64,000 nt of DNA. Origin: Rhizobium sp. AC27/96 (GTDB lineage: Bacteria; Pseudomonadota; Alphaproteobacteria; Rhizobiales; Rhizobiaceae). Positions 18,918 to 28,522 of the stretch are shown in pieces; the stretch's first letter is position 1, and each line of letters starts with the position of its first letter. The notes under the pieces are model-generated. The model saw only the letters and a program-made list of their open reading frames with translations, ran no database searches and was not told where the DNA came from. Location of the stretch: the NCBI RefSeq assembly GCF_001692325.1, contig NZ_LXKN01000018.1:186001-250000 (forward strand), written 5' to 3'. A program made the translations under genes and the position numbers.

Positions 18918-19760
18918 TCAGGCGTCCTCTTGCTTGGCATAATTCAATGACAGGCCGATAGCATAGGCGATGGAAGCCCCGCCCAAGGCGCCGGCGATCA
19001 ATGCAAGCCAGATACTATTGAGGAGTGGCCGCGCCAGAGACGGTGCGGCGAATATGGCGCTCTCTTGCGACGAGGGGGGCGCCAAAGCTGTCTGGATAGA
19101 CCAGATATCTTGGGAGAGGCTTGACACCTTTGTTTGGCTATCAGTCACCGCCGCTGCAAGCGCATTATCCGGAACGCCGCCATCCAATGTTATCTTTTGT
19201 AGCGTCTTTTCAAAAGTTTGCGAGATCGTCTCGGCATCCGCCAACTGGCGATGCAGTGCATCCAGGCGATCATCGTAGCTCTTTCGAAGCTGCGAAAGCA
19301 TTGCGGTGTCGTCTACCAACGCGAGTTTGGCGGCAGCACCGGCTACTTCGAGTGCTTTTGCCGAATCTCTAAGAGTGACACGAATTTCAACGAGCGTGCT
19401 GTCGCTGATCGGTCGTACTTTCAAAGCTCCGTTGCCGCCATATTGGCGGGCGGGAAGAGATGTGGCGACGCTCTGATCGCCAATGGCATCCGCGACGCGC
19501 TTGGCAAATTCGGGGGTCTGCATCCTGTCGATCAGCACATCGGGCGCACCGCGTCGGTCGATGACGAGCTGAGGGGTGACGCGTACCTGACTGCTTTCGG
19601 TTGCTCCAATTCGCCCCGCCTGAATGACGGTGATCGCAAATGTGGTGCTGAGGACCGTTTTGTAGAGCAGGCCTCCAATAGCCGCACCGATGACTGCACC
19701 CAGAATAACGCCTCTCCAGCTCGGAATCAGGGCTCGATAAAAGGGAACGGTGCGGGTCAT
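18918..19760 (-). CDS. Wzz-like polysaccharide chain-length/co-polymerase protein
   Basis: 280 residues with one membrane helix near the N-terminus (RGVILGAVIGAAIGGLLY) and one near the C-terminus (SIWLALIAGALGGASIAYAI). The periplasmic part between them is helical, with an LRKSYDDRLDALHRQLADAE coiled coil. This layout matches Wzz/PCP proteins that set polymer length, without the cytoplasmic tyrosine-kinase part. The ATG at 19760 overlaps the upstream stop as ATGA, confirming this start against a 44-codon longer frame. It is the last gene of the polysaccharide locus. Confidence 0.65.
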   Translation of the reverse strand: MTRTVPFYRALIPSWRGVILGAVIGAAIGGLLYKTVLSTTFAITVIQAGRIGATESSQVRVTPQLVIDRRGAPDVLIDRMQTPEFAKRVADAIGDQSVATSLPARQYGGNGALKVRPISDSTLVEIRVTLRDSAKALEVAGAAAKLALVDDTAMLSQLRKSYDDRLDALHRQLADAETISQTFEKTLQKITLDGGVPDNALAAAVTDSQTKVSSLSQDIWSIQTALAPPSSQESAIFAAPSLARPLLNSIWLALIAGALGGASIAYAIGLSLNYAKQEDA

Positions 19761-21091
19761 GAATACTTGATCCTCATATGGGTCGAACGGGGAGAGGCCT
19801 GTGAAATGCGGGTGACGCATTCCATGGCGAGTGTGAAAAGGAGGAGGCCGTTGAGTATCGGGCGGATCAGGGATCCGAGACCGATCTGCCATACGACGTC
19901 AACAATACTATTGGAAAGATAAGCCCATGAAGGGTTCAATTGGTCATTGGCCAGCGTGATGAGATCGAGCGGCATGAACATCATTGCCACGAGCGCAATA
20001 TGGAGCGCGCGCAGGCGCATGCCGAAGAAGACGGGAATGCATGCAAAATAGAAAATCTGGCTGTAACCGCCCACCCAAACCCCGGCATTGACGACGATGG
20101 CAAGCAACACAACCATGATTTCCGGTACGCTAAGATACCGCCTGGTACAGATTACCAACGTCAGTGTGGTGAGCAGCAGAGCCGCTTTCCCCAACTCGAT
20201 CAGTGTTGATAGTTGCGTTATGCCACTAACGTATATGCCGGGATTTGTAGATGTGCGTACGATGGTGTCCAGCGTATGCGAAAACGCGGAAATGCTGGAT
20301 GGAAGTGCCAAGACCTCGCGTCCCGACAGAACGGTGTCGTTCTGGGCGAATCCGACGAGGTTGGTCAGAAACAACGGAAAGTTCGCGTCCAGCGCCAGTC
20401 CGGTGAAGATGAAAATTGCTCCTGCAAACGCCGTCGCCTGCAAGAAGCGTTTGATATCGCCGGCGATAAGAAAGCCGAAAAGCAGAACGGCGAAATAGGG
20501 CTTGATATTGATCAGCAGAGCGATCGCCACCGTCCGGACATTGCTCTTCTCGTCAAATACGAACGGCAGCAGGAACAGACAGATGATGATCAGGTTTCCT
20601 CTCTCCATGGAAAACAGGAGAGGGGGCGAGATCGCGACAACAACTGCAACGGCAATCCGAAATACCGGCGTGCCGATCTTCCAGCTTGGGAAACTCACCA
20701 CGACAAACGGCGCTAACAGATGGAGGGCACAGAGGAAGATCGCAGGCCCCAATTGCAATTGGCGCAATTCAATCGGCAAAGCAATTTGCAAGTTCGGATA
20801 GGACAGAATCCGAATGATTTTCAATATCAGGAAATTAAGAGGCGGGTAGACCGAACCCCAGACGCTGTATCGGCCGTCATCTCCTGCCCACCACAGCGTA
20901 TTGTATAAATCCATGAACGTATCGGATTTATCGTAAACGAAGGGCGATGGGAGATATCCGTAATAACGCAGGTAGGTGGCGTAATAGCCGACTGCACAAA
21001 ACTGCACGACAAGCGCTAGAACCAAAACCCATGTTACGCGGAGTGGAAGTCTCTGCAAGGCGTTCCTCATGTCTCCCATAACGGACGTCAC
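19757..21091 (-). CDS. Polytopic membrane protein, DUF2029/GT87-like glycosyltransferase candidate
   Basis: 444 residues with about ten to twelve hydrophobic helices. The first periplasmic loop after helix 1 contains a conserved-looking acidic region (YDKSDTFMDLYNTLWWAGDD) followed by YPPLNFL. Acidic residues after the first helix and a YPP motif are what DUF2029 (GT87, polyprenyl-phosphate-sugar dependent) membrane glycosyltransferases show. It could instead be a Wzy-type polymerase. The start is uncertain: GTG 21091, ATG 21079 or ATG 21070. It is coupled to the Wzz-like gene by an ATGA overlap. Confidence 0.6.
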   Translation of the reverse strand: MTSVMGDMRNALQRLPLRVTWVLVLALVVQFCAVGYYATYLRYYGYLPSPFVYDKSDTFMDLYNTLWWAGDDGRYSVWGSVYPPLNFLILKIIRILSYPNLQIALPIELRQLQLGPAIFLCALHLLAPFVVVSFPSWKIGTPVFRIAVAVVVAISPPLLFSMERGNLIIICLFLLPFVFDEKSNVRTVAIALLINIKPYFAVLLFGFLIAGDIKRFLQATAFAGAIFIFTGLALDANFPLFLTNLVGFAQNDTVLSGREVLALPSSISAFSHTLDTIVRTSTNPGIYVSGITQLSTLIELGKAALLLTTLTLVICTRRYLSVPEIMVVLLAIVVNAGVWVGGYSQIFYFACIPVFFGMRLRALHIALVAMMFMPLDLITLANDQLNPSWAYLSNSIVDVVWQIGLGSLIRPILNGLLLFTLAMECVTRISQASPRSTHMRIKYS

Positions 21092-21224
21092 GCCCTACCA
21101 CGAATCCGTTTGGAGGGGCAAGCAAGGGTGAATAGTAATTGTCCGGCAAAAAATGTCGGCTCATTCATCGACGTGGTCTGCGGGATCAGAAAGCGCTGGC
21201 TTGGCCTAGTGAGCAAGAATTCGC

Positions 21225-22238
21225 CTAGCGCAAGAATTGCTTCTGAAGAAACGTCAGCCCGCGACGAAAGTCTCCGCTAAGGGATCGGCCGACTGCGACA
21301 GTCAGGGAGCCCCAGAGAAGCGAAAGGGGCCGCGGCAATTTAAGGATCGGGGCAAGCCAGATCCAGAAGAGCGGCCGGTTGCCAAATCGGGTGGAAAACC
21401 TGCCGTACGTGTCATTCAATCCAGCCGTTTGGTTCTGGCGCTGGCGCAGCAGATAATACGGATAATAGCCGAACATCATTCGTCGCTCGAACTTGCGAAT
21501 GCCCGAACGAGGCAATCCGTCCGCGACGTAGCTGTCGAGAATTCGCCCCAACTCCTCGACGAATACCTTGGAAAAATCATATCCGCCGGAATTGTTGCGC
21601 TTACAGGCGACGGCATATCCCGTGTAAAACAGATTTTGTCTGGCGCTCAATGCGGCCTTCAAGACCAGATGGACCTGAACCAGGTTTCCGCCGCAGAATT
21701 GGCGCGCGTCGATGTCGCCGAGAAGACCCTTGTTGATCACACAGGCGGAGATCAGGGTAATGTAGGCACCAATGGCAGCGATGAAATCGCCGCTGTCCTC
21801 AAACACCAAACTCTTGCCGTGACCTCCCGGATGTTCGGCGAGCAAATCCGAATCATATCCATATGACTTCAGGCAGACGACGCCATAGGTCTCCTTTTGC
21901 AATGTCGAAATGAGGAACGAAAGCGTGCCGGCAACGAGCACGTCGTCGTCTCCAAGGATCAGGACATAAGGCGCTTTCGCCATGTTGAAGACTTGCGCAA
22001 TGTTGGCGTCGGAGCCGATATTCTCTGCATTTCTGATCGAGCGGATCGAAAGACCATCTGCCACCGCAGCACTCACAACCGTGGGCGTGTCGTCGGGGCT
22101 CGCATTGTCGGATACAATTATTTCCACAGTGCCTGCGGCCACGGTTGGCAATTCCCTGCGAAGGTTTTCGAGGGTCTGCTTCAGATAGGACGCACGGTTA
22201 AATGTGGGGATGACAATGCTAAGAATAGGCGACGTCAT
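21225..22238 (-). CDS. Family 2 glycosyltransferase
   Basis: 337 residues. GT-A fold with N-terminal LSIVIPTFNRASYLKQTL, IIVSDNASPDDT and the metal-binding DDD in LILGDDDVLVAG. The C-terminal region is basic and aromatic, likely membrane-associated. It adds one sugar during repeat-unit assembly on the cytoplasmic face. The ATG at 22238 is preceded by GGAGAAGAG and lies inside the last 20 bp of the flippase gene, so translation is coupled. Confidence 0.88.
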   Translation of the reverse strand: MTSPILSIVIPTFNRASYLKQTLENLRRELPTVAAGTVEIIVSDNASPDDTPTVVSAAVADGLSIRSIRNAENIGSDANIAQVFNMAKAPYVLILGDDDVLVAGTLSFLISTLQKETYGVVCLKSYGYDSDLLAEHPGGHGKSLVFEDSGDFIAAIGAYITLISACVINKGLLGDIDARQFCGGNLVQVHLVLKAALSARQNLFYTGYAVACKRNNSGGYDFSKVFVEELGRILDSYVADGLPRSGIRKFERRMMFGYYPYYLLRQRQNQTAGLNDTYGRFSTRFGNRPLFWIWLAPILKLPRPLSLLWGSLTVAVGRSLSGDFRRGLTFLQKQFLR

Positions 22239-23541
22239 CTCTTCTCCATATGCGATTGCGGTGTTTGAACGCCAGCGCCGAGCTGGGAAGAACAAACAAT
22301 AGTTGAACGCCGAGCATAGCCATGACGACGCCTGTTACACCCCAAATATGCGCGGCGAGCATCCCGAGAAGCAGGGTCGCCGTCGCGCCGGCAACGGTGA
22401 TCCATACCAACGGCTCCCTGCGGTAGGAACGAAGCTGGGTTGCAAGCGCACCTTGGACATGGGCCAAAAAGAGAGCCAAAACCAGTGCGCTGAAGGGTAT
22501 CAATGGCAATACGCGATTGACATAGCTGGTTCCCGCGAGAATGCCTACCAGCAGGATCGCACCACTGGCGGCAAGGATAAAGAATCCACACGACAAAGCG
22601 AGATCTCGATGGAAAAGCTTGTCCATGAGCTTCCAGTCGCGCCGCGCCGCTGCCTTTGCCATGGCGGGAACATGCCGGGCTATGAAAGCCTGGGCGATCA
22701 GGCCGATCATATTGCCGATCGTCAATGAAAGCCCCATCTGACCCGCCGCTGTCGCATCTTTTGCGGAAAAGAGCACGAGAACCTGAATCTGCGTCAACAG
22801 ATAGCCGCTGAACCAGCTTATTCCCAGGCGCCATTGCAGCGGCCATATCTCCGTGCGCCAGTTGACCAACCGATGGTCCATCTTGATCGCGTTGAAAATG
22901 CCGCGCCGGTGGAGCCAGATCCAGCAAGTCGTCGTAAAAAAGGCCGCGAGCGGCGTCATCACCGTTGCCCAAAGGCCGCCGTTGCAGAGCAGGACGATCC
23001 ATGTTGCCGTGGATCCGATGATCGCCTGCGTTAGCCTGACGGTCGCTACGGTTGCGACCTCGCCACTGCCTTCGACGATGGCGAGCATAGGCAAAGGAAG
23101 CAGTGAAAAGGCGGTAACGGCCGCAAGACCTATCCAGGCGTGCTGCCAAGCGATTGGCTGCGCGGTAGCGGCGTTGAAGAAAAACCACCCGGCCGGGCCG
23201 ACCAAAACGAGAAATCCGACGGCCAGGCGAAGGTAAAGGCGACTGGAAAACGCGAATAAGGACCGCAATCTTTCGGCGCCGCTGCCCTCCAGTTTGCCAC
23301 CATCTCCCCACTTCGTGTCGACCGATATATGTGCGGCAGTCTGGACCAGAACCAGAGACAGGCCCAGATCAAAAAGCGTGTACAGCGCGGCAAAGCTCAG
23401 GAAACTGTAATACCATCCCTGCGCTTCGGCGCTCATGACGTGCGTGACGATTATGATCGTCAGTACGCCGGCGCCACCCTGCCAGAGGCGCTGGGCCACG
23501 ATGAGAAAAAGCGGAGACGTTTTCTGGAGAGTTGCGCGCAC
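22219..23541 (-). CDS. Polysaccharide flippase (Wzx-like, MATE/MOP superfamily)
   Basis: 440 residues with about twelve hydrophobic helices. The N-terminal QRLWQGGAGVLTIIIVTHVMS and YYSFLSFAALYTLFDLGLS are typical of O-antigen/exopolysaccharide translocases that flip undecaprenyl-linked repeat units to the periplasm. Start GTG at 23541. It overlaps the downstream glycosyltransferase gene by 20 bp. Presence of a flippase and a Wzz-like protein implies a Wzx/Wzy-dependent polymer. Confidence 0.82.
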   Translation of the reverse strand: MRATLQKTSPLFLIVAQRLWQGGAGVLTIIIVTHVMSAEAQGWYYSFLSFAALYTLFDLGLSLVLVQTAAHISVDTKWGDGGKLEGSGAERLRSLFAFSSRLYLRLAVGFLVLVGPAGWFFFNAATAQPIAWQHAWIGLAAVTAFSLLPLPMLAIVEGSGEVATVATVRLTQAIIGSTATWIVLLCNGGLWATVMTPLAAFFTTTCWIWLHRRGIFNAIKMDHRLVNWRTEIWPLQWRLGISWFSGYLLTQIQVLVLFSAKDATAAGQMGLSLTIGNMIGLIAQAFIARHVPAMAKAAARRDWKLMDKLFHRDLALSCGFFILAASGAILLVGILAGTSYVNRVLPLIPFSALVLALFLAHVQGALATQLRSYRREPLVWITVAGATATLLLGMLAAHIWGVTGVVMAMLGVQLLFVLPSSALAFKHRNRIWRRDDVAYS

Positions 23542-23697
23542 GCGATCGTTTCTGAGTTAAGGCCCATCTTTAATCCATCCGTATAACCGCGGCGAGGTTT
23601 TGCCAACAATGCCGCGGTCATAACGAGTGCTGTCGTGGATTAGCCTAATGATCCGAAGGAATATTTCAAAATGGGGATCGCTGCGCGAGGCGTCGGC

Positions 23698-24675
23698 TCA
23701 AAAGTTGATCCGTTCCTTTTCGACGACAATCGGCCTTCGCTGCACATAGGTATGGATCGACCCGATGTACTCGCCGAGTATGCCGACAAACAGGAATTGC
23801 ATCCCGAACAGAAAGAAGATGCCGATTGCGATCGGAGCAACACCCATCGGATAGGAATACCAAAAGACGAGCTTGAGGACCGTAAAGGCAACGGCCGCAA
23901 TTATGCTGACGATACCCATGAGGAAGCCGATAAAGGCAGCGATCCGAATAGGCAGTTTCGAATGGCTGACGATACCCAGCATCGCGATATCATAGAGGGT
24001 ATACAGGTTATTCTTGGATATGCCCCGCAAACGGCGCGGCTGGTTGAACGGGATCGCCTTGACCTCGTAGCCAAGTTCCGAAATCAGGCCTCGCAGATAG
24101 GGGTAGGGGTCGTTGACCGCCCGAACCTGGTCTAGAACTTCCCGATCGTAGAGACCGAAGCCGGTGGAGTCGTTCAATACCGTGATCTCGGATATACGGT
24201 CCAATATGCGATAATAGGCTTTCCGCATGGCGTGGACTATGGGAGAGCCCTGGCTGACCGGCTTCACCGCCAGGACCAGCTTCTTGCCTTCTTCCCAGTG
24301 CTTGATGAATTCCGGAATCAATTCCGGTGGATCCTGCAGATCGGAGGCCAGATAAATCGTCGCCACGCCGGTCGATTGTATGATGCCGTAATAGGGCGAG
24401 CGAATGTGCCCGAAGTTTCTGGTATTGACGATAATCTTGACGATCGGATCCGCTTTCGCCAGCAGCTTCAGCTTCTCTACCGTCCGGTCGGCCGAATGAT
24501 TGTCGATGAAGATGATCTCGAAGTCGTAATCAAGCGAAGCGATCGCCGCCTTGATCCGCACGTACAGCTCGTCGACATTGTCCTGCTCGTTGTAGCAGGG
24601 GGTCACGATGCTGATCAGGCGTCTGCCACCGTCGGCGGGTGCGCGAGTATTCTCCAAGGTGTTGGTTTCCTGCAT
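23698..24675 (-). CDS. Family 2 glycosyltransferase, GtrB/DPM1-like with C-terminal membrane anchor
   Basis: 325 residues. The catalytic part has ISIVTPCYNEQDNV, IIFIDNHSADRT and YLASDLQDPPELI (DLQDPPE is the hallmark of polyprenyl-phosphate sugar transferases). Two hydrophobic helices follow at about 245-275 and 280-305. Such enzymes make undecaprenyl-phosphate-linked sugars that a GtrA-type flippase carries across the membrane, and a GtrA gene is two genes upstream. The ATG at 24675 is two bases after the methyltransferase stop; the 80-codon longer frame overlaps that gene and is rejected. Confidence 0.88.
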   Translation of the reverse strand: MQETNTLENTRAPADGGRRLISIVTPCYNEQDNVDELYVRIKAAIASLDYDFEIIFIDNHSADRTVEKLKLLAKADPIVKIIVNTRNFGHIRSPYYGIIQSTGVATIYLASDLQDPPELIPEFIKHWEEGKKLVLAVKPVSQGSPIVHAMRKAYYRILDRISEITVLNDSTGFGLYDREVLDQVRAVNDPYPYLRGLISELGYEVKAIPFNQPRRLRGISKNNLYTLYDIAMLGIVSHSKLPIRIAAFIGFLMGIVSIIAAVAFTVLKLVFWYSYPMGVAPIAIGIFFLFGMQFLFVGILGEYIGSIHTYVQRRPIVVEKERINF

Positions 24676-24677
24676 GA

Positions 24678-25604
24678 CTAGTTTGCCTTCGGGGTGGCGA
24701 TGGTGATCATATTGCCAAGCTTCAATCCTACGGTAATACCGCCGAAAGAAGGCACCGACTTGATTTTCAGCCCCAGCGCCCACAGGAGGTGACGCAGGAG
24801 GAACTGGACCGGAAAATGGTTGACCGTTTTGCGCAGCTGCACAACGTCGTATCCAGCCGTGTCCAGCAGGCGCTTCATCGAGCGGGGATTGTATATCTCT
24901 GGGTGCTGCAGGCAAAATGCCGGCCAGCGCTTGCCAAAGACACGTCGCAACAGCGATGACTCGTCGTGGGTGACAATCGCTAGCCGCGCGCCCGGCATCA
25001 GCTTTTCACGCAGCTCGCGCAGTGTGGCGACCGGATCCAGCAGATGGTCGAGCACGTGCACCATGACAGCCGCGCCGGCTGCCTTGTCCGGCACTTGCGA
25101 AAAGCCAAACATGTCATGGATAATTTCATGCTGCTTGCCCTGCATCGTCTCGGTCAGCGCCGGAATGATATCCCGATTGGGTTCGAACAGCCAATATTTG
25201 CCGAATTGACCCTCGCGAACACAGTTCTCCGTGAAGAGACCGATATCCGGGCCAATCTCGATATAGTCGCCCTGAAGAGAGGAAAGCTCCTTGAGGGACT
25301 GAAAATATCCGCGCTGCGTCTTCCGCAAAGCCTCTATCGGCACCAGGTCCATGTTGGGTGGCATCTGGGCATAAAGCTCTTCCAACTGCTCGGGCGTGAA
25401 GAACAGGGGCGCATAGAGCAAGCCGCATTGTCCGCACCGCTGATAGGAGAAGAATACCTTATCCTTGAAGAAGCCGTTCCAAACCGGAATGAGCTCCGAA
25501 TAGGCAGTTGCCTCGGCCGTTGGCTCAGATGCTACATCTTTTACTGCCAGTGCTGCCGAAGCTCCGCAAGCCGGACATCCGCGTGAAAGAAATTGCTTGC
25601 TCAA
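24678..25604 (-). CDS. Class I SAM-dependent methyltransferase with N-terminal zinc ribbon
   Basis: 308 residues. The N-terminus has two Cys pairs (CPAC at 10-13, CGQC near 57-60) like the zinc-binding region of sugar C-methyltransferases. The SAM-binding start is GDYIEIGPDIGLFTENC, and MVHVLDHLLDP resembles motif II of the Methyltransf_23 group. It may methylate a nucleotide-linked sugar or the polymer. Start TTG 25604 lies three bases after the GtrA stop. Confidence 0.8.
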   Translation of the reverse strand: MSKQFLSRGCPACGASAALAVKDVASEPTAEATAYSELIPVWNGFFKDKVFFSYQRCGQCGLLYAPLFFTPEQLEELYAQMPPNMDLVPIEALRKTQRGYFQSLKELSSLQGDYIEIGPDIGLFTENCVREGQFGKYWLFEPNRDIIPALTETMQGKQHEIIHDMFGFSQVPDKAAGAAVMVHVLDHLLDPVATLRELREKLMPGARLAIVTHDESSLLRRVFGKRWPAFCLQHPEIYNPRSMKRLLDTAGYDVVQLRKTVNHFPVQFLLRHLLWALGLKIKSVPSFGGITVGLKLGNMITIATPKAN

Positions 25605-25607
25605 TGT

Positions 25608-26048
25608 TCAAGAACCCCTGCGTTGAAACGTAATCCGGCTGTGCCAGAAATAGCTGGAAACAATCACGGCAGCCGCGAAGCCGAATTGGCCCCAAATCGG
25701 CGGCACGCCAAGCAGCTCGACCATGATCGGAAGCGCTACAAGATTGGCGATGAAATAGGCTGCGTGAAAAGTGATGAATTTTCCGAACTCGGCGAGATAG
25801 TTGCCGCTTGTCCGGAACACCAGGAACTTGTTGGTGATGAACGAAAAGGAGATGCTCAGGATCTGGGCGATCGTCAATATGATCAGGTAATGCATCGACA
25901 TGGACGCAAGCGTCCACATCAGCACAGGGAAAGCCGCCAGCCCGAATAATGTATTCAGGCCGCCGGCTGCAATAAAGCGGATCTTCGTCTCATGCTGACG
26001 CGCAAGCTTTAGAATATCCGTAGCCGAGCTCGCCAGCGCCACGCTCAC
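25608..26048 (-). CDS. GtrA family membrane protein
   Basis: 146 residues with four hydrophobic helices; IRFIAAGGLNTLFGLAAF and FSFITNKFLVFRTSG are GtrA signatures. GtrA proteins are thought to flip polyprenyl-phosphate-linked sugars made by GtrB-like enzymes. GTG start at 26048 overlaps the upstream stop (GTGA), so it is translationally coupled to the ThDP enzyme gene. Confidence 0.88.
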   Translation of the reverse strand: MSVALASSATDILKLARQHETKIRFIAAGGLNTLFGLAAFPVLMWTLASMSMHYLIILTIAQILSISFSFITNKFLVFRTSGNYLAEFGKFITFHAAYFIANLVALPIMVELLGVPPIWGQFGFAAAVIVSSYFWHSRITFQRRGS

Positions 26049-27868
26049 TGATCCTCCAGCAGTTCGATGATCATGTTTTCCTTGAGCTCTTCGCGGCTCA
26101 GGAACGGGGAGAGATCCTCGAGGGCAGGCGAGGTGATACGTCCATCCGGATGCTGCTTCGCCCCAAGTTTCGGTGCGAATGCCTGATGCTCGTCGATCAT
26201 GATTTCACAAACAGCCGGGCCGTCGATCTCGAGGGTCTTTCTGATTGCCTCTTCAAGTTCGTCATGACGCGACGCGCGGATGAACGGAAAACCGAAGGCT
26301 TTGACGACCGGTTCGAAATTCGGGAAGCTGACGCCGCTCTTCGGGCCGCCGCCAACTTCGACGCCGCCGAAGAAATTGCGGTGCGTCTGGAAGATCGAGA
26401 CGTAGCCGTTGTTGTTCAGAAGGAATATCTTGACCGGCAGATCGCTGCCGGCAATCGTCTGCAACTCCTGCAAATTCATCATGATGGAGCCATCGCCGGC
26501 GAGGCAGATGACACGCTTTCCGCCGGATGCCTTGTTGACGCCGATCGCGGCCGGCAGATCATATCCCATCGTCGCGCAGCCAGAGTTCGTCCAGAGCCGC
26601 TGTCCCGGCTTGAGATAGGCTGCCTGGAAGCTGGTGACGCAGGCGCTGCCATTGCCCGTGACGACGATCTCTTCTTCTTCCAGCTGCTCGAAAAGCTTTT
26701 CCATGAAGCAATAGGGATTGACGAGCTGGTTGGTCCAATATTCCGGCTTAACAACCGGGAAGCGCTTCTGCCGCTCCTTGCACCAGTCAAGCCATTCCTT
26801 TTGGCCTGCTGTCGGGCCGCTATACTTCTCCTCAGCCACCTTCGTCATAACGGGGATGAAGTCGGTAAGGCTCGCCAGGATCGGCATGTTCGGTATGACG
26901 GTCGGCTTCTTCAATTCGTTTTCGTCGATCTCGACCCAGATCTTGTAGGCTTCGCGCGCAAAGGTCTTCCAGTTGTAGCTGACCTGTCGAATGTTCAGGC
27001 GGCTACCCAGCACGATGAGCAGATCGGAATTCTGCACAGTGAAATTTCCGGCGCGATCGCCGATCGTACCCGGGCGCCCGCTATAGAGCGGATGCTCGTT
27101 CCAGATGACATCATGTGCATTCCAGCCGGTGACGACCGGGATGCCGAGCTTTTCCACAAGGCGAATGAAAGCTTCATGCTGTCCGCTGAGACGCACGCCG
27201 CCGCCGGCGAAAATGACGGGACGCTTCGCTGTCGCCAGCTTTTCCAGCACCTCGGCGGCAGCCTTGTTCAGGTCTGTTTTCTTCCACGGCTCGTCCAGTT
27301 CGCTCGGATCGAAGCCCTGGAGGTCGTCGACCTCGATCTGGGCGGCCTGGACATCCAGCGGAATATCAAGCCAGCAAGGGCCGGGCCGTCCCGACGTCGC
27401 GATATAGAGAGCCTTTTCCAGATGATAGCGGATGGTTTTCGGGTCCGTTACCATGTGAACGTATTTGGTGATCGGACGGACAAGTTCCTCGATGTCGAGT
27501 TCCTGGTCGCCATACTGGCGCAGGGGAAGGCCGGTGTAACGGACCGTGGTCTCGATCTTCACCTGGCCGGAAATCACCAGCATTCCGATCGAATCGACAT
27601 AGGCGCCATAAACGCCGGTGATCGCATTCGTGCCGCCAGGGCCGGATGTCACGTTCACGACCGGCAGTCGATTCGTCAGGCGGTAATATGCCTCTGCCGC
27701 CATCGTGCATGCTTGTTCGTGATGGTTGAAAACGCACTCGATGTCCTTGTGCGTGCCAATGGAATGGTTGAGGTGCATCGCACCGCCGCCGGTGACCATG
27801 AAAGCGTGCCTGACCCCATGGGCCACCAAAAACTCAGCAACCCAATTCGACAATTTCATTTTAGTCAT
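26045..27868 (-). CDS. ThDP-dependent enzyme, acetolactate-synthase-like, in sugar cluster
   Basis: 607 residues with three ThDP-enzyme domains. The N-terminal domain holds the catalytic Glu (FNHHEQACTMAAEAYYR). The middle domain has FAGGGVRLSGQHEAF. The C-terminal domain has the Mg-ThDP motif GDGSIMMNLQELQT ending in NNNGYVSI. Acetolactate synthases make amino acids, but a position between GtrA and CDP-sugar genes suggests another role. YerE, which adds an acetaldehyde unit from pyruvate to a CDP-keto-sugar in yersiniose synthesis, is the known precedent for a ThDP enzyme with CDP-glucose enzymes. Function here is inferred. Confidence 0.8.
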   Translation of the reverse strand: MTKMKLSNWVAEFLVAHGVRHAFMVTGGGAMHLNHSIGTHKDIECVFNHHEQACTMAAEAYYRLTNRLPVVNVTSGPGGTNAITGVYGAYVDSIGMLVISGQVKIETTVRYTGLPLRQYGDQELDIEELVRPITKYVHMVTDPKTIRYHLEKALYIATSGRPGPCWLDIPLDVQAAQIEVDDLQGFDPSELDEPWKKTDLNKAAAEVLEKLATAKRPVIFAGGGVRLSGQHEAFIRLVEKLGIPVVTGWNAHDVIWNEHPLYSGRPGTIGDRAGNFTVQNSDLLIVLGSRLNIRQVSYNWKTFAREAYKIWVEIDENELKKPTVIPNMPILASLTDFIPVMTKVAEEKYSGPTAGQKEWLDWCKERQKRFPVVKPEYWTNQLVNPYCFMEKLFEQLEEEEIVVTGNGSACVTSFQAAYLKPGQRLWTNSGCATMGYDLPAAIGVNKASGGKRVICLAGDGSIMMNLQELQTIAGSDLPVKIFLLNNNGYVSIFQTHRNFFGGVEVGGGPKSGVSFPNFEPVVKAFGFPFIRASRHDELEEAIRKTLEIDGPAVCEIMIDEHQAFAPKLGAKQHPDGRITSPALEDLSPFLSREELKENMIIELLEDQ

Positions 27869-28522
27869 TCTTGAATCCGTTCCATAGGCTCATGCGGCAC
27901 ATTGTTTCATCCAACACGCCGAACTTATATAAGTGCAGTTCCGCGCTTGCAAGGCTGGTTTCCCTGCACTTTTGCGCCAAATCAGGCCGAGATATGCGGG
28001 GCGACACCATTAATTTCAGCCTCATCGATCCCCTTGGGAATCGGCAAGGAGCTGCGGTGCGCATCCCCCGCCTACATGAAGAGTTTGGCCCTGACGAGCG
28101 TTGAAGCTGCTGGATGTCTTTCGAGGGAATGCACGGTGTGGTGGATCGTTTAAATCGCGGCCTCCACCAAGTACACGAATGGTCGAAAATATACTGACCG
28201 CCCTTTGCATCGTCGCTTTCCATTAGTCTCTACGATAAGGTGAGGGGATGATGATGCAGGTCGGGCGCCCCCGGCTGTGTCGACGTCTCAACGTCATCCA
28301 CGGTCCGATTGCCAGCTTCCCCACATCCCCGTCGCCGCCCGCTCTCGCGAACTGTGGAACGCTGCCATGCAAATGTGGCGCGATGTTGCCCGTTTCCACG
28401 TGTCCAGTGTTGATCGTGGACGACGCAGGTCGATGCCCGCTATGGCTTGGATATTGCTTTCGAGTACAACGGCGCTTATCGCATCTGCTCGGTCCGGTTC
28501 AGGGAATGGAAGCAAGAGAAGA
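27869..28522. other. 654-bp divergent intergenic region with possible eroded coding sequence
   Basis: This separates the leftward ThDP gene from the rightward glycosyltransferase gene. I see no intact gene. From ~28,330 to ~28,520 protein-like text moves between frames (for example ELWNAAMQMWRDVARFHV, then DARYGLDIAFEYNGAYRI in another frame), as expected for a frameshifted remnant. An ORF from ATG 28248 behind GAGGGG has odd composition and is not accepted. Promoters for both neighbours must lie here. Confidence 0.4.

Noticed and set aside
26150..27874. 574-codon plus-strand ORF
   Set aside because: It is a shadow of the ThDP enzyme gene with no family motifs.
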